A stretch of 64,000 nt of DNA, from contig DAINPP010000008.1 of assembly GCA_036743375.1 (NCBI GenBank), forward strand, positions 10,463-74,462, read 5' to 3'. A program made the translations under genes and the position numbers. Under the pieces are notes generated by a model. That model saw only the letters and a list, made by a program, of their open reading frames with translations, did not search any database and was not told the origin of the DNA. Source of the DNA: DAINPP01 sp036743375. GTDB lineage: Bacteria; Thermotogota; Thermotogae; MWEM01. Of the stretch, positions 9,623-17,930 are shown one piece after another. Position 1 is the stretch's first letter. Each line of letters begins with the position of its first letter.

Positions 9623-9683
9623 ATGTTATCAGTGTGTTTTCCTTGCGTGATAACATATTATCATTAATAATGTCGGAAATCAA
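9623..9683 (-). promoter_or_regulatory. Promoter with overlapping palindromic operator for the minus-strand sugar operon
   Basis: On the minus strand TTGATT (9678-9683) and TAATAT (9655-9660) are 17 bp apart. The -10 box sits inside a perfect palindrome TGATAACATATTATCA (9648-9663). A second inverted pair, ATGTTATCA at 9623-9631 against TGATAACAT at 9648-9656, shares the central half-site. Three TTATCA half-sites in this arrangement suggest cooperative binding by a repressor, most simply the adjacent DeoR-family protein, which would block RNA polymerase. Confidence 0.7.
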
Positions 9684-9798
9684 ATCTGAAAATGATTGGA
9701 TATTTGAAGAAAAATGATGAAAGGAGTGGTTTTAGGTTTTTAATCGAGAATAATGATAAATATTTCCTGATTTTGGAGAATTATGAAGAAAGCTCAAT

Positions 9799-9827
9799 TT
9801 GACTAAATTTTACCATGGTGATATACT
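9799..9827 (+). promoter_or_regulatory. Promoter of the regulator and glycyl radical enzyme operon
   Basis: TTGACT (9799-9804) and TATACT (9822-9827) with a 17-bp spacer. The expected transcript start near 9834 lies downstream of the TTG at 9831, which rules that codon out and supports the ATG at 9858. A TGATAA half-site also occurs about 50 bp upstream of the -35 box. Confidence 0.7.
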
Positions 9828-9857
9828 TTTTTGAGAACATTTAAGCAGGTGATGAGA

Positions 9858-10631
9858 ATGCCATTAACAAAAGTGGAAAGACAGAAAGAGATTTTAGATA
9901 TCCTTAAGAAACAGCAAAAAATGACACCGGAAGCCTTTTCGGAGATGCTTGATGTATCGATTACTACCCTGAGAAGGGATTTTAAGGATCTGAAAGATCA
10001 AGGGAAGATCTTTGTGGGATATGGCTATATTCAGAGTAAGGAAGTGGTTATCTCCGACAACAGCATGAATATACCCTTTTTAAATCGTCTCGCAGATAAC
10101 AATGAATCCAAGAAACGGGTAGTCAAAAAGGCCCTTGAATATGTCAAAGAAGATGATCTTCTGTTTATCGGAGAAGGGACGACTTGCTATCTCTTCACGA
10201 AACAGCTGATAAAGAATTTTTCAAGTCTGAAGATCATCACGAACGGGTTGTATGCGTTGAATGCCCTGTCAAAGGTCAAACGGTTTACGGTTGAAGGGAT
10301 CGGGGGCTCTTTACTGACGGATTTCAATTCATTCGTCGGCCCCAAGGCGGAGAGTATGGTCGAAACGATATATGTGGAAAAGTTCTTTTTTTCCTGTGGC
10401 GCCTACAGGGATGGAACTTATGAACTGAGTCCGTTCACGGCGAGTTTGAAACGAAAGATGCTCAACAATTCCAAGGAACATTATCTCATCATCGATTCGA
10501 ATAAATTTGACGCCATCGCCCCCTTTTACATGGCAAAACCCTGTGAGATTGACCGGATCATTACCGATGACGATGAGAAAGAAAGAGCGATCAATAAAAC
10601 GATAGGTAAAAATGCGGAGGTGCAACCATGA
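9858..10631 (+). CDS. DeoR-family sugar-responsive repressor
   Basis: About 257 residues, the family norm. The N-terminal winged helix (VERQKEILDILKKQQKMTPEAFSEMLDVSITTLRRDFKDL) matches the DeoR helix-turn-helix. The rest is the phosphosugar-sensing domain: GEGTTCYLFTKQL (the conserved sugar-phosphate loop), ITNGLYALNAL, and the Asp-containing C-terminal helix LIIDSNKFD. It starts at 9858 behind AGGTG. The stop overlaps the start of the glycyl radical enzyme gene by four bases, so the two are translationally coupled. It probably represses both divergent operons until a phosphorylated sugar from the kinases binds. The TTATCA half-sites at 9623-9663 are the best candidate operator. Confidence 0.83.
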   Translation: MPLTKVERQKEILDILKKQQKMTPEAFSEMLDVSITTLRRDFKDLKDQGKIFVGYGYIQSKEVVISDNSMNIPFLNRLADNNESKKRVVKKALEYVKEDDLLFIGEGTTCYLFTKQLIKNFSSLKIITNGLYALNALSKVKRFTVEGIGGSLLTDFNSFVGPKAESMVETIYVEKFFFSCGAYRDGTYELSPFTASLKRKMLNNSKEHYLIIDSNKFDAIAPFYMAKPCEIDRIITDDDEKERAINKTIGKNAEVQP

Positions 10632-13039
10632 ATGAAAGAACATCGCGATTGAGAAAAAGACTGATGGATACGGATCCATATATCTGTCCTGAGAGAGCGG
10701 TCATCTTTACAGAAACGATGAGAGAAACGGAAGGCGAACCGATTGTCATAAGAAAGGCAAAGAGCTTTGCCAGAGTTCTTGAAAAGATGAGTCTGGTGAT
10801 CGGAGAGGATGAACTGATCGTCGGCAATCAGGCCAGTAAGCCCAAGGCATCTCCTATTTATCCTGAATACTCCATCAACTGGCTGAGAGAGGAATTTGAA
10901 GGGACTCCTTACAAATTTGATGAAAGGCCGGGAGACAAGTTCTATTACACTGAAGAAACAAAAGATACCATCCTTTCCCTTCTGGATTACTGGGAAGGGA
11001 AGAGTCTGTATGAAAATTTCAGGAAAAATCTGCCGCAGGAGATTAACGATGCGTGGAATTCAGGGATTATTGATGATACATGGGTTTCATCGGCGGGCTT
11101 AGGCAATCTACTTGTAGATTTTGATACCGTTCTAAAGATGGGACTTGAAGGGGTTATCCGCAAGGCCGAAGATCGTAAGGCAAGACTGGATCTCACACAG
11201 CCAGGAGCCGTTAAAAAGGCCTGGTTTTTAGAAGCCGTTGTGATTACCTGTAATGGGGTTATAAAGTTTGCCAAACGATTAAGTGAAAAATGTTCCGAGA
11301 TGGCTGCCGCAGAAACCGATCAGAAGAGAAAGACCGAGCTCGAAAAGATGGCTCAGATCTCATTCAACGTACCGGCAAAACCGGCACAGTCTTTCTGGGA
11401 AGCCATCCAGTCAACGTGGATCATTCTGCTCGCGCTTCACCTCGAGTCAAACGGTCATGCCATTTCACTCGGAAGATTTGACCAGTATATTAATCCCTTT
11501 CTGGAAAAGGATATGAAAGAGGGAAATATCACCCGTAAAGAGGCTCTTGAACTCGTGGAGATGTTCTATATCAAGACGAATGAACTGAATAAACTCAGAT
11601 CATGGCCGGACACGGCGTTTTTCCTTGGCTATCAGATGTTTGTCAATATTGCCGTTGCCGGACAGACCCTTGATGGAAGGGATGCCATCAACGAGACCTC
11701 CCATCTCGTGGTGGAAGCCTGTGAGAATCTCAGGCTGTTTACCCCCTCGGTTTCGATAAAGGTATTTGAGGGAACGGATCCCGCCTTTGTCGAAAAGGCG
11801 ATCAGGGCGATGAACAATCACAAGGGCGGACAGCCGGCATTCTATAACGATGATGCCTTCATGAAGATACTCGATAATATGGGTATCGACAAAGAGGATC
11901 AGCACAATTGGGCGCCGGTCGGTTGTATAGAAGCCGGTATCCAGGGAAAATGGGACTATGCGGCAAAAGGACCATGGCTCAACGTGGGAAAGGTTCTTGA
12001 AATTACGCTGAATGGAGGAATAGATCCGGCAACCGGGATTACCTATCTGAAACAGGAAAGGGATCTGAGTACTTTTGATTCCATGGAAGAACTCTTTGAG
12101 GCTTACAAGAAACAACTGCATCATTTCATGGAATTACAGGTCATAACGGAGCATATTAACGATGAACTGCATCTCCTCTCGGATATTAATGCCTTCAGAT
12201 CATCACTCGTTGATGACTGTATAGAAAGAGGACAATCACTCATCGAAGGGGGCAGTAAATATTCCGCCGACGGCGGGCCAACAGCGGGGACGATTACTTC
12301 AGCCGATTCCCTTGCAGCCCTTGAGCAGTTTGTTTTCAATAAGAAGTCCTTTACGGGGGCACAGATTCTGCATGCCCTGAAGACGGACTTTGAAGATATG
12401 GCTACGACGCCGACCGGTGAAGAGATCCGGCAGACTTTGATGAACAAGGCACCACGTTTTGGGAACGATCTAAATGAAGCTGATAAATGGGCGGTTGCCC
12501 TGACCGGGTATATCGGGGAAACCTATCAGAAGGATTTTAAGAATTCAAGATACGGTAAAGGACCAAAACCATGCTGTTATGCCTACAGTCAGAGTCCTGT
12601 AACCGGAAACATCGCTTTTGGTGGTTCTGTTGGTGCCCTTCCCAACGGGAGAAAAGCGGGAGAGGCCGTGAACAACGGGGTATCTCCAGATACGGGATCG
12701 GAAAAACAGGGTCCTACCGCGGCGATTAATTCCGTTGGCAAGCTGCCGAGTATCTGGTTCCAGAAAGGGGCCATTTTCAACGTCAGGTTGTCGGAAAATT
12801 CCGCATCCACGGATGAAGGTGTAAGGCGAATCGCGAGTCTGATCAAGGTGCTCTTCCGGAAAAACGGGATCCATATACAGTTTAATGTGGTTGGTAATGA
12901 GACGCTCAGAGAGGCGCAGGAACATCCGGAGAATTTCAGAGATCTGATGGTGCGTGTATCCGGTTACAGTGCCTTCTTTACCCCGCTGGATCCAAAAGTT
13001 CAGGAAGATATCATCAAGCGTGTGGAGTTTCAGCTTTGA
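10628..13039 (+). CDS. Glycyl radical enzyme of the eliminase type, substrate unknown
   Basis: 803 residues, similar in length to B12-independent glycerol dehydratase. The glycyl radical loop RVSGYSA is at the C-terminus (radical Gly about 779). The thiyl Cys433 and general-base Glu435 are in VGCIEAG, so it is a Cys-X-Glu eliminase rather than pyruvate formate-lyase. Residues that I recall as substrate contacts in glycerol dehydratase appear changed: the usual GH..xDFxxVL motif reads GNLLVDFDTVL (Asn160 for His), NGHS reads NGHA, and the Pro after GC(V/I)E is Ala436. A plain glycerol or propanediol dehydratase is therefore doubtful. It is oxygen-sensitive and needs the activase encoded next. 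The context (methylpentose kinases and aldolase, two importers) suggests a polyol, deoxysugar or derivative. No microcompartment shell genes or aldehyde dehydrogenase lie beside it. Confidence 0.82.
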   Translation: MNERTSRLRKRLMDTDPYICPERAVIFTETMRETEGEPIVIRKAKSFARVLEKMSLVIGEDELIVGNQASKPKASPIYPEYSINWLREEFEGTPYKFDERPGDKFYYTEETKDTILSLLDYWEGKSLYENFRKNLPQEINDAWNSGIIDDTWVSSAGLGNLLVDFDTVLKMGLEGVIRKAEDRKARLDLTQPGAVKKAWFLEAVVITCNGVIKFAKRLSEKCSEMAAAETDQKRKTELEKMAQISFNVPAKPAQSFWEAIQSTWIILLALHLESNGHAISLGRFDQYINPFLEKDMKEGNITRKEALELVEMFYIKTNELNKLRSWPDTAFFLGYQMFVNIAVAGQTLDGRDAINETSHLVVEACENLRLFTPSVSIKVFEGTDPAFVEKAIRAMNNHKGGQPAFYNDDAFMKILDNMGIDKEDQHNWAPVGCIEAGIQGKWDYAAKGPWLNVGKVLEITLNGGIDPATGITYLKQERDLSTFDSMEELFEAYKKQLHHFMELQVITEHINDELHLLSDINAFRSSLVDDCIERGQSLIEGGSKYSADGGPTAGTITSADSLAALEQFVFNKKSFTGAQILHALKTDFEDMATTPTGEEIRQTLMNKAPRFGNDLNEADKWAVALTGYIGETYQKDFKNSRYGKGPKPCCYAYSQSPVTGNIAFGGSVGALPNGRKAGEAVNNGVSPDTGSEKQGPTAAINSVGKLPSIWFQKGAIFNVRLSENSASTDEGVRRIASLIKVLFRKNGIHIQFNVVGNETLREAQEHPENFRDLMVRVSGYSAFFTPLDPKVQEDIIKRVEFQL

Positions 13040-13956
13040 CGGAAAAAATGCTGATTGCGGAGATTTTTGAGATAGAACGTTATGCGACGAAAGATGGTCC
13101 GGGTATTCGAACGGTAATCTTTTTTAAAGGCTGTAATCTGAGATGTGCCTGGTGCCAGAATCCGGAATCTCAGTCCCTGAAAAAAGAGGTTATATTCCAT
13201 AAGAATCTCTGCAAGGCCTGCGGAAGGTGTATGGAGAGATGTCCGGAAGATGCCGTTCATTATGATGAGGACTTCGGATTCATAACGGATAGCGAGAGGT
13301 GCAGTGCCTGCGGACTCTGTGTGGAAAATTGCATTTATGATGCAAGGGCGATGATGGGCCAAACCTATACGCCGGAAGGCCTTTTCGAGGAAATTAAAAG
13401 AGATATTCCGTTTTTCGTTGAATCCGACGGTGGAATTACGGTTTCAGGTGGCGAACCGATGCTGAATACCGATTTTCTGAAAGCGTTCTTTAAAATCTGC
13501 AGAGAGTACGGCATCCATATCGCTATGGAAACGGCCGGATGTGTGGCCTATGAGAAATTTGAGGAAATACAGGATTTTGTAGACTTATTCTTTTACGATA
13601 TCAAGCAGCTGGATTCCGATGTTCATGAGTTCTGGACGGGTGTGAGGAATGAACCGATCCTCGGGAATATCAAACGGCTATCCGATGCGGGAAAACGAAT
13701 CATCGTCAGGATTCCCGTTATTCCGTGTGTCAATCACACCGTTGAAGATCAGATGAAAATTTATGATTTTCTGAAATCCCTGGATATCGAAAGGGTGGAA
13801 CTGCTGGCCTATCATAGACTGGGACTGGGAAAATACAGGGGATTGGGCAGACAATATAAACTTGAAAGTGTTGAATCTTTGGAACAAGGTGATCTGGAGA
13901 ACTATGTTTCCTTGGGAAAGAAAATGGGCCTTGCCATCAGGGCCGGTTCAATATAA
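13036..13956 (+). CDS. Glycyl radical enzyme activase (radical SAM)
   Basis: 306 residues. The radical SAM motif CNLRCAWC (Cys33, 37, 40) follows the family signature DGPGIRTVIFFKGC. Two extra [4Fe-4S] motifs follow (CKACGRCMERCP and CSACGLCVENC), as in activases of dehydratase-type glycyl radical enzymes. The SAM-binding stretch VSGGEPMLN is intact. The enzyme abstracts hydrogen from the glycine in the partner's RVSGYSA loop using reduced ferredoxin and SAM. The TTG at 13036 overlaps the enzyme's stop codon and has GGAG eight bases upstream. The ATG at 13048 is a weaker alternative. Coupled translation fits a dedicated pair. Confidence 0.9.
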   Translation: MTEKMLIAEIFEIERYATKDGPGIRTVIFFKGCNLRCAWCQNPESQSLKKEVIFHKNLCKACGRCMERCPEDAVHYDEDFGFITDSERCSACGLCVENCIYDARAMMGQTYTPEGLFEEIKRDIPFFVESDGGITVSGGEPMLNTDFLKAFFKICREYGIHIAMETAGCVAYEKFEEIQDFVDLFFYDIKQLDSDVHEFWTGVRNEPILGNIKRLSDAGKRIIVRIPVIPCVNHTVEDQMKIYDFLKSLDIERVELLAYHRLGLGKYRGLGRQYKLESVESLEQGDLENYVSLGKKMGLAIRAGSI

Positions 13957-14000
13957 GACGATCGGTGTAGCCGGTTGAAAAACACTAAGGAGGGTTTTTT

Positions 14001-14972
14001 ATGAAGCTTAGAGGATTTTTAGTTTTGTTGGTTGTTTTACTCATTTCGGTAACAGCTATGGCAGAAATTCCGGAGATAGCCGTTGTTGTAAAGATTACGG
14101 GAATTCCATGGTTCAACAGACTTGAAGAAGGTGTTATCAGAGCTGCAGAAGAGTTGAATGTCAATGCTTATCAGGTAGGCCCGACGGATGCCGATCCCGC
14201 ACAGCAGGTAAAGATCGTTGAAGACCTCATAGCAAAGGGCGTAGATGCCATTTGTGTTGTTCCCAATGATGCAAATGCAATGGAACCTGTACTTAAAAAG
14301 GCAAGAGAAAAGGGAATCATCGTGTTGACCCATGAATCACCGGATCAGCAGAATGCCGATTGGGACATCGAAGTTATAGACAACGTTGCATTCGGGGAAA
14401 AGAACTTTGAAACACTTGCCGAAGGTATGGGTGGAGAAGGCCAGTTTGCGGTCTTTGTCGGAAGCCTTACCGTTCCACTTCACAACCTCTGGGCGGATAT
14501 CGGACTTGCAATGATAGAAGAAAAATATCCCAATATGGAACTCGTAACGGAAAGAATCCCCTGTGGGGAAGATGTAAACCTGTCAAAGCAGAAGACACAG
14601 GAATTACTCAGAAAATATCCGGAACTCAAGGGTATCGTAGGCTTTGGAAGCCTCGGGCCGATAGGGGCTGCACAGGCGTTAAAGGAAAAGAGACTCACTG
14701 ATAAAGTAACAGTCGTCGGAACGGTTCTTCCGGGACATGCCGCACAGTATCTCGCACAGGGTTATATCGATACCGGTTATCTCTGGGATCCAGCGGATGC
14801 AGGTTTTGCCCTCGTTTACGTAGCAGACATGATGTTTAACGGTGAAACGGTAGAAACCGGCATGGTGGTTCCAGGTCTCGGTGAAGCAGAGGTTGACGAA
14901 ACGGCCAAAGTGATCAAGTTCAACAGCATCCTAGACATCACCGCAGAAAACGCAGCAGAACTTGGTTTTTAA
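14001..14972 (+). CDS. ABC transporter binding protein, LsrB/RhaS-like
   Basis: 323 residues with a clear signal peptide (cleavage near TAMA-EIPEI). The mature N-terminus VVVKITGIPWFNRLEEGVIRAAEE and the segment YQVGPTDADPAQQVKIVEDLIAKGVDAICVVP resemble the LsrB (AI-2) and RhaS (rhamnose) branch of Peripla_BP_4. The gene follows the activase by 44 bp with AAGGAGGG before the ATG. Downstream lie one ATPase and two distinct permeases, the same composition as RhaSTPQ and Lsr systems. Given the rhamnulokinase and aldolase in the locus, rhamnose or a related methylpentose is the better guess, but AI-2-like or polyol ligands remain possible. The last codons lie in the first copy of a hairpin repeat. 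Confidence 0.83.
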   Translation: MKLRGFLVLLVVLLISVTAMAEIPEIAVVVKITGIPWFNRLEEGVIRAAEELNVNAYQVGPTDADPAQQVKIVEDLIAKGVDAICVVPNDANAMEPVLKKAREKGIIVLTHESPDQQNADWDIEVIDNVAFGEKNFETLAEGMGGEGQFAVFVGSLTVPLHNLWADIGLAMIEEKYPNMELVTERIPCGEDVNLSKQKTQELLRKYPELKGIVGFGSLGPIGAAQALKEKRLTDKVTVVGTVLPGHAAQYLAQGYIDTGYLWDPADAGFALVYVADMMFNGETVETGMVVPGLGEAEVDETAKVIKFNSILDITAENAAELGF

Positions 14973-15081
14973 GTTCTGCATAGGATAAATGGAGCGTGGA
15001 GTTTTGTTTTTTAAAACTCCAAGGGCTTGGTTTCTCACAAGACCAGAAAACGCAGCAGAACTTGGTTTTTAAGTTCTGCAT
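14944..15081 (+). repeat. Tandem hairpin repeat with 100-bp period
   Basis: A 38-bp sequence at 14944-14981 recurs exactly at 15044-15081, offset by 100 bp. Each copy holds a perfect hairpin (GCAGAACTT / AAGTTCTGC, loop of 7). The first copy contains the stop codon of the binding-protein gene in its loop. Between them lies another hairpin, GGAGTTTT / AAAACTCC (14998-15020). A decayed copy (CCAGAAAGTGTAGCAGAATT) starts at about 15086, right after the gap, followed by AAGCTTTT-type inverted segments. The array probably collapsed in assembly. Confidence 0.85.
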
Positions 15082-15181
15082 NNNNNNNNNNNNNNNNNNN
15101 NNNNNNNNNNNNNNNNNNNNNNNNNNNNNNNNNNNNNNNNNNNNNNNNNNNNNNNNNNNNNNNNNNNNNNNNNNNNNNNNN
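15082..15181. other. Scaffold gap of 100 N
   Basis: Exactly 100 Ns, the conventional placeholder for a gap of unknown size. It lies inside the tandem repeat, which explains why the assembly broke. Between the gap and 15433 no gene is apparent, only further inverted repeats and the hairpin at 15292-15313. Confidence 0.95.
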
Positions 15182-15291
15182 AAGACCAGAAAGTGTAGCA
15201 GAATTAGCTTTTTAAGCCTTTTTGAAAGACAAAAGCTTACTCTGCATAGTAGAATAGGGCAATAGAATTTGTGAAAAAATAGAATATCAGG

Positions 15292-15313
15292 GGGGCGGAA
15301 GATATTCCGCCCC
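15292..15313 (+). terminator. Strong GC hairpin upstream of the second ATPase gene
   Basis: Perfect 9-bp arms GGGGCGGAA / TTCCGCCCC with loop GATA, followed by TTATAC. The U-tract is short, so it may attenuate rather than stop transcription between the abundant binding protein and the membrane components. Confidence 0.6.
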
Positions 15314-15433
15314 TTATACAGAGCGCATACCTTAATAGAAATCATGAGTTATCGGGTGTAAAAAGATACATTAGCTTTATAAAAGTACAGAGGAATACAG
15401 AGAAAAACAGCATTCTATTCGGAGGTGTTACAG

Positions 15434-16948
15434 ATGGGAGAATCTCCTTCATATGTACTGGATCTGAAAAATGTAAGTAAAAGCTATGGTGGGGTAAAAG
15501 CCCTGAAAAATGTGGACTTCGACCTAAAAAAAGGGGAGATTCACTGTCTTGTTGGCGAGAATGGTTCAGGTAAGAGTACGCTGATCAAGATTATTTCCGG
15601 AGCTGAGATTCCGGATCATGGCAGTGAACTGAACATCAGAGGACAGCGTTTTAAGTCTCTGACGCCTATAAAGTCAGTTGAGATGGGGATACAGGTTATT
15701 TATCAGGATCTTTCGCTCTTTCCAAATCTTTCGGTCTATGAAAATATCGCCATATCTGAATACAACATCAACAGATTTTCGCCGGTAAACAGAAAAAAGA
15801 TGAAGCAGATGGCACTTGAAGCGATGAAAAAGATCAACGTATCGATCAATCCGAACAAACTGGTCAGGGAACTATCGATTGCCGATAAACAGGTTGTCGC
15901 TATAACAAGAGCGATAGCAACGGATGCTGAACTGATCATCATGGATGAGCCAACGGCCTCGCTCAGCAAATATGAAATAGATGAACTGCTTCAACTCATC
16001 AAGAGACTTCAGCAGAAGGGGTTAACGATCGTTTTTGTCAGTCACAAACTGGATGAAATCATGTCTATCTCGCAGAGGGTCACCGTTTTAAGGGACGGAG
16101 ACAAGATCGGTACGCATGATGCAGAAGCCCTGGATGAGAGAAAGATAGAAAGACTGATGACAGGAAGAGAATTTGAGAATAAAATGCCCATGATCCGTGA
16201 GATTACGGGACAAACCGTTCTTGAATTAAAGAATCTGAGTAGAAAAAACAATTACAAAGACATATCTCTTGAAGTGAGAGAGGGAGAGATTCTCGGAATC
16301 ACCGGACTGATGGGATCCGGTCGAACAGAGTTGGCGTTGTCCATCTTTGGCATGAATAAACCGGATTCCGGCGAAATCCGTATGTATGGCAAAGCAGTCT
16401 CGTTTAAAAACAATCACGAGGCCATCCGGTCAGGGATTGCATACGTTCCGGAAGACCGATTGACAGAGGGGCTCATACTCCCTCAGCCAATCAGTACAAA
16501 TATGATCGTTCCCGTTATGGACAGGTTGGTCAACGGGATAAAGGCATTAAAAAAGAGGGAAAAAGACGCATTGGTCGGAAAATGGGTCGGGGATATCGGA
16601 GTTAAGACAAAAAATCCGGAGAATGCGGTACAGACATTGTCCGGTGGAAACCAGCAGAAAGTGGTTCTGGCAAAATGGCTGATCACAAATCCGAAAGTTC
16701 TGATCCTTGACAATCCAACGGTTGGTGTGGACATAGCGGCAAAGAACAGTATCTATGAAATCATGAAAAAGCTTGCCGGTGAAGGACTTGCCATCATCCT
16801 GATCACTGATGAAGTCCCCGAGGTCTACAGAAATTCCGACAGGGTACTCATCATGAGTAGAGGTCGGATCATTGATGAGACGAGTCCTGATCGGATCAGT
16901 GAAAAGGAATTGAATGAAAAGGTTATCGGAGGTGTTTTAAGTGTCTAA
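15434..16948 (+). CDS. Sugar ABC transporter ATPase, two NBDs (RhaT/LsrA-like)
   Basis: About 504 residues with tandem ABC domains. The first has Walker A GENGSGKST, signature-region LSIADKQVVAITRAI and Walker B LIIMDEPTA. The second has the modified Walker A GLMGSGRTE, signature LSGGNQQKV and Walker B VLILDNPTVG (Asn in place of the usual Glu after Asp, a common feature of the second half of RbsA-type proteins). The frame can be extended to a GTG at 15425, but that lies inside the ribosome site GGAGGTG, so the ATG at 15434 is chosen. The stop overlaps the next permease's GTG start. It energises uptake of the ligand bound by the 14001-14972 protein. Confidence 0.87.
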   Translation: MGESPSYVLDLKNVSKSYGGVKALKNVDFDLKKGEIHCLVGENGSGKSTLIKIISGAEIPDHGSELNIRGQRFKSLTPIKSVEMGIQVIYQDLSLFPNLSVYENIAISEYNINRFSPVNRKKMKQMALEAMKKINVSINPNKLVRELSIADKQVVAITRAIATDAELIIMDEPTASLSKYEIDELLQLIKRLQQKGLTIVFVSHKLDEIMSISQRVTVLRDGDKIGTHDAEALDERKIERLMTGREFENKMPMIREITGQTVLELKNLSRKNNYKDISLEVREGEILGITGLMGSGRTELALSIFGMNKPDSGEIRMYGKAVSFKNNHEAIRSGIAYVPEDRLTEGLILPQPISTNMIVPVMDRLVNGIKALKKREKDALVGKWVGDIGVKTKNPENAVQTLSGGNQQKVVLAKWLITNPKVLILDNPTVGVDIAAKNSIYEIMKKLAGEGLAIILITDEVPEVYRNSDRVLIMSRGRIIDETSPDRISEKELNEKVIGGVLSV

Positions 16949-17930
16949 TCTTCTCAAAAAAAACGAATTCTATCTTGTCATCGTTATCTTTGCACTCGTT
17001 TTATTTCTGGGGATTACAACCGATCAGTTTCTGGATCCCGGTAATCTCCTGGAACTGTTTACGAGTTATTCTTTCCTTGGAACGATGTCTGCCGGTATGC
17101 TCATCGTGCTCATATCCGGTGGCATTGACCTTTCATTTACGGCAACCGCTACGATCAGTCAATATGTCATGTCAACACTCATCATTGAGTATGGCGGGAA
17201 TATATTCATTGCTTATCTGATCGGGGCCGGAGTCGGAGTCGGACTGGGTCTCGTCAATGGCTTGCTGATCCATTTTATTAAAAAACATCCGCTCATCATC
17301 ACGATAGCCACCCTAAATATTTTCAACGGCTTGCTGATGTATTTTACAAAGGGAAAATGGATTTACAATTTTCCGATGTGGTTTTCCGATCCGCACGATG
17401 TGATGGTTTTTGAGAGTGCGGAAGGGTATATTTATCCGATCACACTTCCCTTGTTCCTCTTCTTTATCATCTTTGTGATCACGGCACTCATCCTGAAGTA
17501 TACAAAGATCGGAAGAAAGATCTATGCGCTCGGAGGTAACAAGGAAGCGGCCCGGAGAATGGGATTCAACATCTTTGGACTCACCTTGTTTGTGTACGGT
17601 TTCATGGGGTTGCTTGCGGGGATCGGTTCCGTTTCACATGCCCTCATCGTTCAGACGGTTGCCCCGAATGCCATCGTCGGTAAGGAATTGGATGTTATCG
17701 CCGCTGTCGTACTTGGCGGCGCGAGTATGGATGGCGGGAGCGGAACGGTCATCGGGACCTTTCTCGGAGTTGCCCTTGTGGCAATCATATCCAATGCGGT
17801 CATTCTGCTTGGGATTCCCTCCTACTGGTATCAGATACTGCTGGGAACGATCATTGTCATATCCGTGAGCATTACGGCCATAAACAACAAGAGAAACATG
17901 AAGAAGGAGGCGGAGATCAATGTCGCTTAA
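16941..17930 (+). CDS. ABC sugar permease, first of a heterodimeric pair
   Basis: 329 residues, RbsC/LsrC/RhaP family, with about ten membrane segments. Landmarks are ISGGIDLSFTATATISQYV near residue 58, HPLIITIATLNIFNG and AAVVLGGASMDGGSGTVIGTFLG. The start is a GTG at 16941, overlapping the ATPase stop, with GGAGGTG about eight bases upstream. The downstream permease overlaps its end by 11 bases. Two unlike permeases in one operon is the arrangement of the Rha and Lsr importers, so this one probably pairs with the next. Confidence 0.85.
   Translation: MSNLLKKNEFYLVIVIFALVLFLGITTDQFLDPGNLLELFTSYSFLGTMSAGMLIVLISGGIDLSFTATATISQYVMSTLIIEYGGNIFIAYLIGAGVGVGLGLVNGLLIHFIKKHPLIITIATLNIFNGLLMYFTKGKWIYNFPMWFSDPHDVMVFESAEGYIYPITLPLFLFFIIFVITALILKYTKIGRKIYALGGNKEAARRMGFNIFGLTLFVYGFMGLLAGIGSVSHALIVQTVAPNAIVGKELDVIAAVVLGGASMDGGSGTVIGTFLGVALVAIISNAVILLGIPSYWYQILLGTIIVISVSITAINNKRNMKKEAEINVA

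Noticed and set aside
9831..9857. Upstream TTG start for the DeoR-family gene
   Set aside because: The predicted transcript starts after this codon, and AGGTG precedes the ATG at 9858.
11600..12124. Minus-strand open frame of 174 codons inside the glycyl radical enzyme gene
   Set aside because: Shadow of a well-conserved plus-strand gene with no independent signal.
10628..13039. Pyruvate formate-lyase
   Set aside because: The active site has Cys-Ile-Glu, not the adjacent Cys-Cys pair of pyruvate formate-lyase.
14944..15240. CRISPR array
   Set aside because: The 100-bp spacing, hairpins reaching into a coding sequence and absence of unique spacers or cas genes do not fit.
14938..15345. Minus-strand frame running through the N gap
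   Set aside because: It exists only because Ns were translated and it covers the hairpin repeat. No start signal.
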